A stretch of 64,000 nucleotides of DNA, taken from the NCBI RefSeq assembly GCF_040436345.1, contig NC_133218.1, positions 21,617,570-21,681,569 of the forward strand, in the 5' to 3' direction. The stretch's first letter is position 1; every line of letters begins with the position of its first letter. Made by a program: the position numbers and the translations under genes. The stretch is from Pagrus major (lineage: Eukaryota > Chordata > Actinopteri > Spariformes > Sparidae). The notes under the pieces are model-generated. The model was not told where the DNA came from, searched no databases, and worked only from the letters and a program-made list of their open reading frames with translations. Of the stretch, positions 47,770-60,799 are shown one piece after another.

Positions 47770-47942
47770 TGGTGTCTCCCATCTTCCTCTTGACAATACC
47801 CCAGAGATTCCCTATGGGGTTCAGGTCAGGCTGGCCAATCAAGCGCAGTAATACCATGGTTAGCAAACCCGTTACTGGTCCTGCTGGAAAAGGAAACCAG
47901 CATCTCTATGCAGTATGGGGTATTGTCAAGAGGAAGAAATGT
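47770..47942 (-). mobile_element. Second Tc1-like fragment with fold-back ends
   Basis: The minus strand contains NHGITALDWPA and the remains of a '...ENLWGIVKRK' motif, from a different Tc1-like lineage than the neighbouring fragment. ATCTTCCTCTTGACAATACC at 47781-47800 is inverted at 47917-47937 (21-bp match), enclosing about 114 bp. Frame breaks make it a pseudogene. Confidence 0.65.
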
Positions 47943-48643
47943 TGACCACGACTCTATGAAGACTGTTGCCATATTGTAATACAATACTGTAAATATATCA
48001 CATTACTATGACATCGATACAATCATTGTATCAGAACAGGATACAATTCACATTCGTCTATCCAGTGATCTCAAATTGGGCTAAACTCATAAACCAGCTT
48101 CCCAGAGTCCTGCTGTAAACTTATAGCTCATACTGCAGCACTGTTATAGCTCAGACCCAAGTTTCACTCTCATTTTCTTTCTCCTCTCACTCCTCCTCTC
48201 TGTTCATGCTGGTCCGTTTTTACCACAAGTAGAGGCCACCTGAGGTCTCTTTTATGCTGACAGGTGATGCAAGTGTTTTGCCAATTGAGTTTGACCAACT
48301 GGTAGGTAGGGTGTGGCATTTACAAGGCCAGTGTTTTCCAGGTGAACAAAGCTAAATAATGTCATTTGTGCTTAAGAGTTTAAACAGTTCGGCAGTCTGG
48401 AGTTTTGTTTTGATACACGAGCGTCTGGTTTTCAGAACTGTGTGCATAGTTCCAGTTTCTCTGTGTGTATGCAACGGAGAAAAACTGTAAAAAATGTAAA
48501 TCACAAAAACAAAACAATTAGATCTTTTAAAGGCATATGGCCTCAATTTTGTAGCCTTGGTTTTAATATTATTACAACCTTTAAAGTGAGTCTGTTTCGG
48601 TTATTTTTGCCAAAGATGGGGAAATATTTTCACTGCTGTCCTA

Positions 48644-48781
48644 AAAAAGGTCCAATTTGTAAGAGAGTTGATTTGAGTCTCAGTTCATCTCGTCAAATAC
48701 TGACGCTTTGGGATTGTAGGTCAGGTCGGCCAAGTTGAAATGAGACTCAAAAATAAACTCTCTTACAAATTTGACCTTTAA
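48644..48781. repeat. Palindromic miniature element, arms about 38 bp
   Basis: The left arm contains AATTTGTAAGAGAGTT and GAGTCTCA. The right arm contains TGAGACTC and AACTCTCTTACAAATT, so almost the whole 138 bp can fold into one hairpin. The outer bases are AAAGGTCC... and ...GACCTTTAA. Confidence 0.75.
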
Positions 48782-51700
48782 CTCATGAATCTCAGTGTAA
48801 TGTAACTGTAAAATTACATGGTACTTGTCCTCTTTTCTCCCTGTACCTGTCCCACATCTCCGACATCATCCAACAGTAAAGAGAAATAAAAACAAAGGGC
48901 ATGCAGGAGGTTTTTAACTTTAAAACTTTGTTTCAGAAATTCAATGTAACTGTATATACACTTTACAATAGCATGTAGCCTGACGGCTAACAAAGATGTC
49001 TTAAAACATTTTAAATACATCTTCAGCACAAATAGCAATTCTTGCAAGTAAAATGGCTTAACGGATATTGAAAAAAAAAATCATTAACACGATTGCTCTT
49101 TTCTGCAGAAAAAGTGCCATGATTAAAATTTAATTCAGGACTTTCCCACAAAGCAAGCTGTATTCTCTACATGCTAAGTTTAACAGTTCAGTAACATTGC
49201 GCTAAACTAAACATACAGATATTTGTAAGAAAAAAAAAACACTCCATCTGAAGTAAAGTTAAATCTTCATTAATACATTTAAAAAGTAGATATGACATGC
49301 CTTTTGAAATCAAAAATACAAAAGATTTTCCTTACTTTAAGGATTTTTTAAACATGAAGCTGCATGTATTGTACAACACTCAGTGTACAATAAACTGGTA
49401 ATGCACATAAAAATGAGCTGGATGAAAAGTATCAAATGCCTCCCACCGATCCTTCAGAAACGAGCCACGACTGATCATTATACATAATCACACAGCCCTC
49501 TGAGGAGACGAGCACACCTGGGCTACATCACACTCTAAAAGGTGAGGCTTGCATACTAATAGCTGGCAGTCAGGATGGTGAGAGGTCATGGGGAGGGGGG
49601 TAGGGAGGGAGCTACCATGGTGGGACCTCAAGACATGTTTCCTCTTCCATGCACATTGTTCTTGCCTCCTCCTCGACATGTGAACGGCAGACAGCGAGCT
49701 GCCGTCCCTCCTCATCGATTTGATCGAGAACACAACAAGGAATTCGGAAAGACACTTAAGACGTCGCCCCATGTACAATTTTACATTCATAGTCTGGACA
49801 TGTGTACTCATAACATTATGTCTGAGTAAACACCATTGTGCCCTGTAACAATTTTACTTGGATACAAACTAATTCATATTTCTGGAGAGCTCCCAACTTC
49901 TGGTGAACAAAGGCAAAGACAGGCAGACGCTGAACAGGACCTGCGTTAAAGTGAGCAGCGGGGATTGTTTGGGCTGGGAACAGCAGGAATCACCTGGCAA
50001 ATTTATTCATGAGGGGGGAGTACAACTCAAAGGAATCACAGTACACGACACATACGGCACACTGAAAGTAAGAAGGGAGGGGCGGGTGTCTCCAGGTTTC
50101 AGTATCTGCAGAGCTTTGAGGTCTGATTGTCTTTTTCCATCAGCATTTTGGTGGGGGCAAGAGTGGGGAGGGGAGTGGGAGTGGACTTGTGGGGAGAGGA
50201 ATCATATGGCACTGTACAGGCAACCCAGACAAATCCAAACACATTTGCTTTAACATCTTCAACATAAAATGCACTTCTGATTTAAAACCGAACTGAAATG
50301 AGTTCAACGACGCATGCCAAATTATCACGGAGATTCAAGTCAACTCTTGGGGAGTTTGGGTTTGGGACAGAAGACAGCAGTGTATGGCTGATTTTGAGCT
50401 TTCTGTCTTGTAAATGATGCCGACACAACATCTATATTTCTGCCAACTATTTGTCTCAAATCAAGTTGAAACAACAGAGGAGTAAAATGTTTGGCTTGAG
50501 TGTCCGGGCAGATACACATTCATATAGTTACCATTCTTTAACACAATGCTTTAAACATATAAAAGACAAAAAAAAAAAGTAAAAAGTAAAACGTATGAAA
50601 CAGGAAGAGGAGCAGTCAGTGGAGCTGTGACTGTTAAAACAGTATGTTGCTGGTGCCAGATATGGCTGGTACAGGGTCTGGCCATAAATTTCTACCACGG
50701 GCAGACTTCATGACACACTGGCAGAGATGTGCTACATTAGTCATAATGCTACCGACATAGCCATCAACTTACACAACTAAAAGAAACAGAGCTCTGATTT
50801 AGCCAGAATACTTGATTAGGAGTAAAAGACAATACTGATTAGAGACAAATGACAAATCAAATACCATTATTAAAGAAAGGCTAACGTTGACACGTGTCAC
50901 TTTGAAAATGAATGCCCTCAAACCTTTACAATATGTCAGATTTACAAGTAAGAAGATTCTTAATCCTAACATTTAATTAAGGAGCCACGTTGTGTCCACA
51001 GTGAAGCCAACACACCGATTTAAACCTTTATTTGTTAGAACAAACTATACTTAAAGTCCTGGATTAATTCCATTTCATGACTACGCGGTGGACTGTCATC
51101 ATTAATATGCACCCATGTTCTCATAATAGGAAAAAGGCTTACAATAAAACTTACATGACCCCTTTTAAAATATCATATCTTACAAACAGAAGTAAAACAT
51201 TTTGAAACGCTATATTTTTTTTCCTTTTTTTTTTTAAAACAATGAAACACCAGTTTTACCAGAAAAAAACTGCAACCAACAATAGAAACTTGACTAGGCT
51301 ACGGAGGAATGCATATGATTTCAAAGGCTACAGATTGTAGGTTTGCCAAACACCAAATCAGTGAGTGTGTGTGTGTGTGTGTGTGTGGCTAGGAGTAAAC
51401 ATACACACATGCACAGATTGATTTACAGGCCAGTCATTCCTGCTGAAAATGGTCTGTAGCCACAGAGTGTCGTTATTCATCAGTGTCAACAGCGTGAGCA
51501 CCAGGGGGATGGTTTGGGTTCAGGGACTCGGTCGGGGATGGAGTTCCTCTTTACCAGGTGGCGTTTTCATATCCACTAAACCAGCACCAAGACTTCAGAA
51601 TTTAGTGCGGAGACGATATCCGGCTCCACAGCGGGAGAGTCACTCAAAAAGAGGAGTTTACCTGGGCTTGTTCATAGTGTGTGTGATTTCATCTTTATAT

Positions 51701-51930
51701 AGTAGATTTTTAGAAAATTTCGCCCAGATCTTTAAAAACGTTTTTCTTTTGAAGTTTTTCTTTTTTAAAAAGCAACGGTGGATTAAAAAACAAAAAGAAA
51801 GAGGGAAAAAAAGGCTAAAACTTTAACAGTAATGGCAATGTTGTAGTTTGTAATCCAAAGAGGGGCTTTTTACACGCTTGTTGTTTTCAGTCTTTTCCCG
51901 TCGTCCCGTTCTGAGAGACTGCGGTCCAGT
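48782..51930 (-). other. Downstream region / probable long 3' UTR of ctdspl2
   Basis: No gene was seen. Candidate minus-strand ATTAAA signals exist (for example about 49127), but none is decisive. A 9-bp perfect inverted repeat, TATTGTACA/TGTACAATA, with an 8-base loop lies at 49367-49392, and a (GT)11 microsatellite at 51365-51387. Open frames here, such as 51449-51826, look random. Confidence 0.45.
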
Positions 51931-54900
51931 TCAATCGGGGGGCAACAGGTCGTGAAGTCGGAACCTCTCCCGAACGTGCGGCCGCACATCCTCGTTCTGA
52001 TGAGTTCAGCGGGCAGGAGAAACCAGGACAGGAGGAGAATAAAAGGATAAATTAGATTTACTGAAGAAAGTTAAATATCATGCTTACAACATGCGTGGCT
52101 GTTGTAAAAGATCCTACAATAGCAGGTAAAGACATCTTACCATCTCAACCAACTTCTCCAGGAAGGGCACCAGCTTCAGCAGCTCGTTGTCATTCTTGTC
52201 CATGAACCAGCTCTCTATGGGAATCCCATTGGACAACTGTTGGGATAAAAAAACATTAGTTACCACATATTGTATTTTTAACTAAACTCAAATGTGCCGT
52301 AATGAAAGAAGTGAAATCAAAACTCCTCAGAATTATTAATAAACCAGGGTTTCCCACAGCGTGAGACAGTGTAGCTGCTTGAAATAACACGAGTGTCAGA
52401 AGAAATTATTATCACCTTAATGAAATCTGGTAGAAAAGTAGATGAGCTATGGCAGACAGTGACTGTTGCATATCTAATGAGTGAAGGGGTTGTTTAAAGA
52501 CTCGTCTGGTAAACAAACTGATGACAGATGAGATGTGTCAGCATCTGCCTGATTCAGCTCAGCAGGTTACAATGATTTATCAATCATATCCTATGATTAA
52601 TCAGGAGCCACACGCTGCAGTCAGGAAAGATGAAATCTTGGACTATTTTACATTGAGATTACAGCTGTGACCAACAATTATTTTCAAAATTAATCAGTTA
52701 GTCAATTACTGACGTCTTTAAATTGCTTCTTTTGTCCAACCTACAGGCTAAAACCCAAAGACTCTTCATTTAAAATCAGAAATGACATCAAAAAAGACGA
52801 AAATCCTCACATTTAAGAGGGTGAAACCACCAAAATATCGAAATAGTTGGTAACTTATTTCCTTTCTATCAGTTAACTGCCTACTTGTTTTAGCTCCATT
52901 TGAGAGACATTACAGCCAAAAGGTTCAGTCAGTCACAATCAAGTTGTGATGTGTGAAAACATCGTGTTATTTAAGTTATTTAAAATAAAAAAGACACTTT
53001 TGCTCTGAAACTGAAACAAGTTTTCCTTTGTTGATGAAACTGACGCTTGTTGATAACCAGCTGCAGAAAACATAACACTGCTGGTTTAGCGTTTGGTTTT
53101 CACCTGATATGCAAAGGCTTGTGGTGAATTGTCGATGATGATGGTCTTTGACAGATCTCTGCCCAAGATGTTGAGGTCTTTGATGTAGTTTCCCTGGACA
53201 CAGACACAATGCTCACGAAACAACCTGTGTCTAAAGTTACAGCAGGGAATGAGAGGAAAGAGGGACGAGAGAGAGAGAAAAATCAATCAGTGACAAGGTC
53301 AGAGCAATCAATAATTCAGAAAAAACACAACACTGACACCTCAACAGCAGCACACGTCAACACTAATGCTAGATACAGCTTCTGAGTTTGTTGTGTAATT
53401 GTAACAGGAAACACACCGTACCTCACTAGCTGCTTTTTAGGATCCAAGATGTTGAGCAGTTTGTCTGCATACACCTTTTTAGAGGCTGTGAATAGGATGA
53501 TCTGGGAAAGAGAGACAATAAGGTTAACTTTCAAATCTGATGCCATGAAGATGAATTATCGGAGTAGGCGGGTTTATATTTACCTCGTAGATTTGAGACA
53601 TACGTTCCAGAAACTCTCTGAAGAACGGCCTCAGGCGCACATACACCTGCACACGACAACACACCACTGGTAAGTAAATATTCACCACGCAGACATCTTG
53701 ATCACACATCATAAGTTATTTTGTCCACTGAACTGAACATTTCTTCAACTGTTTGACACCTTTCCTGTACAAATAGGACAATATCGCCCTCTAGTGGCGT
53801 CATGGAGCAAACAAGGGAAAACGTTCCTCTCAGTCAGAACTTACCTGGTAAATGACATCTTGAAAGAGGACAGGGAAGGTAAGTGCTGCATCCTCCAGCT
53901 CATTTAAACTGCAGTGAACCAAAGTTTCATCCTAATGACCCAAACAGAGAAAATGGTAAGAAACTGTGTGATATCTTTCAAAACTTTTAATAAGAGAGTT
54001 TAAATAATCATTAAAAAATAAGGAAGGGAAAAAACAATGTGTTGTTAAATGTTCAGACTGACCAGGTCTAGGACCAGAGAGAACTCAGGCGTGCTGCGTG
54101 TCTTCAGCGGCAGCGCCGGCTTACGTGTGAGCTGCTCTTCTGTCAGTGGAGGGACGTGCTTGATGAAGAAATACCTACAAATCAAAAACACCACACGTAC
54201 TTTAAGTCAAGTTAAACACCAATATTCTACGCAAAGTGGAAAACTGACAAATTGGTTGTGTAGAGGCCGTCTTAAGTCTTCGGTACCTTTATCTGAACTC
54301 TCTTGCCATTATAACCACGTATGAGATACGTAGATGGTGCATTGAGTGCGGCTTGGCAATATCAACAATAATCGTAAAACAACTGTGTTGCTCTGCTGTC
54401 CGCTTGTTTATTCACGCTACAGAAAGTTTCGCAATAAATCTCTACTTCATGTTCGTCTAAGGGTAGGCTATGGAAGCCGCACAGGATCACAAATATCCAA
54501 GAAAGAAATCACAACAATTATTCAACTTTACTTCTCAAGATCATAAATGGTGCTTTTAGGATATGCAGCCACACGAGACAACAGCAAGGAGGATTTATCA
54601 GCTATTATATAAGAGCGTCCATTGTTGTAGGTTCAGATGTCAGATCGGTGGTCTGGATATCATCGGCCTTAACTTAAGTTTTGACCTTATTGAATCAAAT
54701 GTCTCATCGTGCTAAAAACAATGCCCTCATTTTGCAAAAGCTTTCCACATCATCAACAGTCTGGTTCTGCTGTCTCTTCAGTGGCGTCTGGCTATAAGAC
54801 TAAGCCTTTTATGACTGTCGTGTTTTACTCACGGGTCAAACACTTCCCAGTCTTCCTCATAGGACGCCTCTGGTGGTACTGTGGTGGGGGGAGCGTCAAC

Positions 54901-57148
54901 GTACGTCATCTCTGGACTGGAGCCTGGAGCTTGAACCACAACAAGAACAAGATGAGAAACAGAAGTAGCACTATAAGCAGAGCCAGCAATTGTCACTTAC
55001 TTCATGATTACCTACACATGAAGTAAGACTCGTAATGTTTCAGAACCACGTGCTCTCAGCTGCGTTATCTACCTGTGAGGGGCGGCAGGTCAGGATCGGC
55101 CGCGAGGCCTCCTTCCACTACGGCGGGCGACACCTCGGGGATGTGCGGAGGTCGCAGAGGTGGCAGCTGTGATACACTAGAGTAGAAGTTAGTGGGGGCA
55201 CACACTTCCTGTGTGGATGTGGCTGTGCTGGTGGGCGTCTCTACAGGCTGCTCCATCTCCAGCTGCTTGACTATCTCCTCAGCCTCCAATGCCTGGTCTG
55301 GAGAGTCTGAACCAGAAGAGGCTGAAAAACAAATGCAAAGAGGGGTCATCAGAGTTCAGCATCATCCTGTAACAACTGACACAAAAGACATCACTGCCAC
55401 GGTGAAACAAAGCGCACAGCATACAGTGGAACAACAGATTATTATGAAGTGAAACACGCTGCTGGGGCTTTTTTAATGCAGATTTCACTAATATACGCTG
55501 TATTTTAACAGCACAGACACACTGTAGGCTTGAACCTGGTCTCTGTTTACGGTGCTACTCATGAATCATGGGTACTAGCTTCTTCCAGGTGTGCTTACCA
55601 TTTTTAGCTGGTGAGAAGAAGTTGAAAACAGGGGAGAAGATGGTCCCGAGAAGGGTGGTTCTGGGCGGGCTGGTGGGCACATCGACAGCCGTCGTCTCCT
55701 CCAGGCTGCCATTGGGCTTCTCCTTACTCCTGTCATGATTGGTTGCCTCTGCAGCGGTGAAGGAACACGTTTAGTTGCCAGAGAAATAAATAATTAAGAC
55801 CAACTTTTTTTCTTGTTTCATTGAGTACCACTCACGTCCATTAAGTGAGCCTCTCCTGCCAACCCTGCTGATAGTCTTGCGAGGGGTGTTGGTGTTTGGG
55901 GTGGTGGAGGTGATCAGGTTGTTGTCCACATCACAGTGGAGGCGTGTCTTCTTGGCTGGGCTCTCCTGCGGCACCTTAAGGAGACAAGACATCAGGCAAA
56001 CAATTGTTAAACAATAAAAAACAGTCAACCTAAACAAAAAAAAGCCTCTAAAGTCTGTGTGATTTGGGGCTCTCTCAGATGAAGGAAGACATATCCACCA
56101 GCAGAAGATTTAAAACTTAAGTGACAAAGACAGGCCGTGTCAAAAAGCTGAAAAGGACAACACATTTAGGACTAAATTCACACATAACTTTTATCTACAG
56201 ATGAACCAACTGGAACATGGTAGGGCTACAACTAATGATTACTTTCAATGTTGAGTATTTTCTCAATTATTTTGTCAGTTGTTCGCTCTATAAATTACAA
56301 AAAATGGCGCTCAGTGTTTCCCAAAGACCAAGATGTCGTAGTCAAAGGTTTTGTTTTGACCATAAACCAAAAATATTTGGTTTACTTCCATAGAGGAGTA
56401 AAGACACACGAAAATATTTGAATTAAAGACGATGTAATCAGAATTTTACTCAGTTTGTTAAGGACTTAAACTAAAGCTACAGATCGACATGGGGAAAGAA
56501 ACTCGAGGTTTAAGCTCCAAGTGTTAAACCGGGACTTAAAGAGTAAGACGAAATGACTACGTTATCTAAAAACATCAAACAGCTTGTGTCTTTGTAGAGG
56601 AAAACCTTCTCTGAGCAGAGTTGACTTTTCCACTTGTTACTACGTCCTGTCCCAGCACACCAGCTCTGTGAGCCAGTAGCTAAAATTAGAGCCGAGTCCG
56701 ACTTCTCAGACAAGCTGCTGCATTCCAGCAGACATTTCTTGGGAAACATGACACTCTGCACCAAGAAACACTGTATTTAACTCAGCAACCTGGAGAGCAC
56801 AGGGCTAAAAACCGTTTTAAAAACAGAGAGGTGCAAACAAGTCGAGGTGAGACTGTTAAACCAAAACACACCGAGAGGAAGAAGCTCAGCTACAATACAT
56901 CAGTGCTCCCAGAAGGGGCACCGCACTCTCAAATGAATTAAAAAGCAGGGTCATCTGATGTGATCACAGGAGTCGGTTACCTTGACAGCATTTCCTCTGA
57001 TGAACTTCTTGATGGTCGAGAACAAGCCCCGCCCGCCGCTAGTAGGAGTGTCCTCTTCTACTTCTGAATGCCTCCGCTTGGTACGGGATGGGCGGCTCGC
57101 CAGGCTCGGGTTCGGCTGCTGAGACGCTTTACGCATTCTCAGCCTCAT
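51931..57148 (-). CDS. ctdspl2: CTD small phosphatase-like protein 2, 12 coding exons
   Basis: HAD-superfamily, FCP1/SCP-type Ser/Thr phosphatase related to the enzymes that act on the RNA polymerase II C-terminal domain. Coding exons in order: 57148-56981 (exon begins at 57171), 55974-55836, 55748-55599, 55321-55073, 54923-54833, 54174-54063, 53931-53845, 53646-53584, 53501-53422, 53230-53104, 52236-52141, 51996-51931. All phases match; 475 aa (human 466). The N-terminus ([11 protein letters not shown], basic KRR patch) is low complexity and nuclear-looking. The catalytic DxDxT (D302, D304, T306 in LVLDLDETLVHC) opens the C-terminal FCP1 domain, which continues through [23 protein letters not shown] and [12 protein letters not shown]. 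The protein ends RLHDLLPPD. The start is the ATG after the intron-1 acceptor; the upstream exon is non-coding. Confidence 0.95.
52660..52880 (-). repeat. 'ttaatcgatta' teleost repeat, copy 2
   Basis: Reverse-strand relative of 33627-33900: 'cttcttttgtccaacct', 'aaacccaaagactcttcatt' and 'aaaattaatcagttagtc' are inverse matches. It lies in a ctdspl2 intron. Confidence 0.5.
56222..56430 (-). repeat. 'ttaatcgatta' teleost repeat, copy 3
   Basis: 'aggctacaactaatgattac'-like opening, 'ctcaattattttgtcagttg' and 'cccaaagaccaagatg' follow the same family order on the minus strand. More decayed than the other two copies. Confidence 0.4.
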
Positions 57149-57171
57149 TGTTTGAGCAGTCACATGTAAGG

Positions 57172-60100
57172 CTGTTTCACACAAATCAGACGTGGGGAGA
57201 GATGACAGAAACAGAGAGAAAGAAAGAGTCAGTATGACTGCACAGTCGAGGAAACACAAAGCAAATATTTAACTGTTGAGGCGGACGAACAGGTTGTTGT
57301 TACAGTCTCCACTGGTCTCACTTGTACAATGGATACGTCTGTGGGTTGTATCTATCTGTAGTCGGGTAATACTGGTGCATTTTCTGCCAACATCTGGATG
57401 CATTCAAGATCCCATTTCACTTACATCACAGTGGATCCCGGCAGCCACAGCTGGCTTTACTTCTAGTCGTACAGTAAAGGAAAAAAAACATTGCCCAGGA
57501 TGTTACTATACACACTCACTCTCAAGTACTCCCTGTTATTAGCTGTGTGCACATGAGATCAGTGTTTCAGTCAAGACAACAAAGTACAGTAACTGGAAAA
57601 AAAAAACCTGGACGCTGACAAAGATTTTCAAATGTGACCGATCTGAACTCTGAAGGAAATAATTCCCTATTCTCTAAAAATGAGGGATTTCATTGTTTGC
57701 CATCGTGAACGCACAAACTCTTCACAGTGAACATGGATTGTCAGTCGAGCGTGCCAGCCCCCTTTGCGCTTACGTAATGGCAGCTGGCTGAAAATGTGTC
57801 CGGACATATCCACAACCTGTCAGGATCCCTGAACGCACAATAGCTCCCTCTCAAAACACACCGTACATCTCTTCCACTACATCTGCTGTACATTCACACA
57901 GGGGGTGTATCCATGAACGCACCAGAGGTGTACGTGCTGTTGCTCAATCGTGCTCACACGAAAAACCCAACAGGCGCCTGAAGAGCGTCAGACTACATGG
58001 TAACATTAAAGTAAGAGGCGGGCGGGAGAAAGTGGGACAAGCCTCAAAGTTGTGACGGCTTGGAGTATCAAATAAACCAGCAGATCTAAGGCGGCCAATT
58101 TGCATGAATTTCAACGTGCTAGTTCGAGGAGGATTCGCTTCCTGACGTTATCATCATGTCGAACATAGAGGCTGCTTTTAAAAAGTGTCAGCGACACTCC
58201 AACACCTGCTAGGAAAGAGTTTACAAAACGATAATCCAGTTTCTAAATAGTCACAATTTCTGGGATGGTTTTAGAAAACGCAAAGATTTCACGTGCACTC
58301 CTGAGATTTAAAGATTAAGTCGACGAACTATCAGTGAATGCTCGTGTAGCATCACACAGGACAACATACGATGAAAACACTTAGCCTACAGTGTGGATGT
58401 AGTCATCACAGTGCTGACAGTGTGCTTCATAAATGGATTAATCATGCCTGTGTGAAGTAACGCTGACGAGATTATATTAGTTTTACAGCTCAGGGTTGCA
58501 CCGATCACTAAGTCAGTGCTGCTGATGTTCCCCTTGTTACCGCTGGTTGTCTCTGCTGATGCAATGTCTGTGTATATTTGGTAAACATCCTCATGATGTA
58601 TAACAATCCCCCCTCTTTGTACCTGATGCCCCAAGAGCTCAAGACGTCACCAGAAATGTACCCTGAAATCTCATGTGGAAACATCCTCCACCATGAGATC
58701 CACTGTCATTAACTTAACTCATCATATATTTTTAGAGGCGTTGCGCCAATAAACACTTCTTTATTATTACAATTTTTTTCCCCTAGAGCTACTTTCAGTC
58801 TTAACTTTCTTCCCACGCCTGCTCATATGCAATGCATGTGTTACTACAACACATCAGGGTTTTTTTTCCCTGTTGCTGCTAAACACAAATCAAAATGAAG
58901 TGTCTGTTATATTTAGCCACTGTGTGATCAAACTTCGCCGCGGCTCGCATGGCAACAACACCACAGCTCCTAAACATCCTCCTTTCCAGGCAATCGCCCA
59001 CTAACCAAGGATCCTGCACACAGCTAGGTACGAGCCACTGAGCGGGAAATAAGAACATGCATGCCACTGAGACTGTATGAGCGAGCTAGCAGACGCTAGC
59101 CGCGGAAACAGTGAGGAAGCCAGCGAGGCCCCTCGGCAGCCTGTCCGCTCTAAAATTTACTCCCAGGCTAACGTTAGCCGACTGGCACCAGAAGTGGCTG
59201 AAGCATGTATTATATATATACAAAATTAAGTTAAAAAATAAATTAAGTTAGAGGACACAACTAGTCCGGTTGTCTCACTCATGGCCAAATCAGCGTTTGC
59301 AGAAGTTGCACTACATAATCACGACAACCAAGCTTCCCTGCTAAACGAGCAGCTAGCCAGATGAAGCTAATGCTAGCATTACGAACTACAGGAGGTCGTG
59401 TGCTAGGCGCTAGGGGTTATGGATGTGTGCAACATTGCTTTGTTCGAGTAAAGTTATTTTAACACTGTCATACTGTACAAATAGTGAACGTTAGATTGTT
59501 AATACAAGTCAGTATTTATGTTAGTCTGTAAACGTTCACGTTAGCTTTTCAACACGACAAGCCCGAGCAGGCTAACTTACCGCTAGCAAACCAGTGCGGC
59601 ATCGTAAGTTGAGCAAAATAACAATACAATGATGAACTTAGGTGCGGAACATTATTTAGCTACATGCCGTGAAGATTGCTGAGTGGTGTGACTCGACTGT
59701 CTCCTCAAACTGTTCAACGTTGCATTGTTAATGTTTGCGTTGTTTGTGAGTGAAACTCGTCAGACATCGTTAATCACAACAGCTATCTATCGATACATGG
59801 TAACGGCATCCAAATGATCTGTTGATCCAGTCAACGATATCTTAATCTAACAATGTAGATAGCGGGATTTCATTCATCGGCTGTGGTTCGGTTATATAAA
59901 CTAATCTGGCGCCGTACCTATTGTGTAGTAATTAAATGGTAAATCTGAGTTGGCTAGCTAATGTAAGCCTAGCAAAGTTCTGTTGTGGAATGCCAATTGG
60001 GAAGACATTAGCCTCAGTGCAAGCTAGCACATAGCGGCTAGCTACCTGACGGCAGTTAGCTGGGCGCTCATTATTTAAACAAGATACAAACAATTGCACT

Positions 60101-60433
60101 TTGAATGTTTAATACGCGAGTAGGAATTTGTTGAATGGTCTGAGTACAAAGAGGAGAATGAAGCGAAAATTAGCTAAGGCGTCGAGTCAACCGGGAATTA
60201 GTCATGTCCACGGTAGGCCGTGTTTTAGCTCCCCCTCAGCTATTTAACTTAGCATAGCACAGCTAGCTTAGCGTTAACCCTACCTAGCCTTCTTGGAAAA
60301 AACTGCTTCGGGCTAACAGATGTGCACAGGCAAGGAAGGGAAATATTTATCCTGTCGTTAGCCAACATTACATAAACCGCAAGCCGAACTGTAACAATAC
60401 ACGGAACACGGCTGGTTAACGTTATCGACTTAC
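57172..60433 (-). other. ctdspl2 intron 1
   Basis: A 3.3-kb intron separating the non-coding first exon from the start-codon exon. The distal half (59.1-60.4 kb) has many 'gctagc' and 'cgttagc' strings, but no termini or exons were recognised. Confidence 0.5.
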
Positions 60434-60540
60434 TTTACGGTGATCCGCAGTATCTGGAGATAACGACTCAACGCCGATCGACCATCACAACGAGAGGCGG
60501 CGGGTGTTTTTCTTGATCTGGTCCGACTTTTTCCTTCTGT
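60434..60540 (-). other. ctdspl2: Non-coding first exon of ctdspl2
   Basis: The minus strand has a strong donor GTAAA|GTAAGTCG at 60434/60433, preceded by GC-rich leader. It pairs with the acceptor at 57171 (AAACAG|CCTTAC). The upstream end is estimated, not read. Confidence 0.5.
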
Positions 60541-60597
60541 GTACATCTACTCAAGGTCCGTCTCCGAAATGACACATCGTTGTGTTACCAGGCGCCA

Positions 60598-60606
60598 TTT
60601 CCCGCC
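60598..60606. promoter_or_regulatory. E2F-like site at the ctdspl2 promoter
   Basis: TTTCCCGCC (GGCGGGAAA on the minus strand) overlaps a GCCATTT YY1-like core, just upstream of the inferred ctdspl2 start. No TATA box is nearby and the area is CpG-rich. Confidence 0.45.
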
Positions 60607-60799
60607 TCTGCTCAGTCTCTCCGAGGCAGATACCCGTATGGGACACAGACACACCCCCTTACCTCTCAACAACAGCAGCCAGTCTGCAGCGAGCAGCCCG
60701 CCCGCCTCTGCGCGTCCTCCTCTTACAAACACACTGTTTAAAATGTCAACAATCCGCTGGACGTTTAGGATTTTCTTGCAAGTGCACTTCCACAACTGA

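Noticed and set aside
51449-51826. 125-codon open frame on the plus strand
   Set aside because: It is antisense to the probable ctdspl2 3' UTR and ends in a low-complexity lysine-rich stretch.
60547-60795. 82-codon open frame on the minus strand, over the ctdspl2 promoter
   Set aside because: It lies largely upstream of the inferred start. High GC content explains the open frame, and no conserved peptide is recognised.
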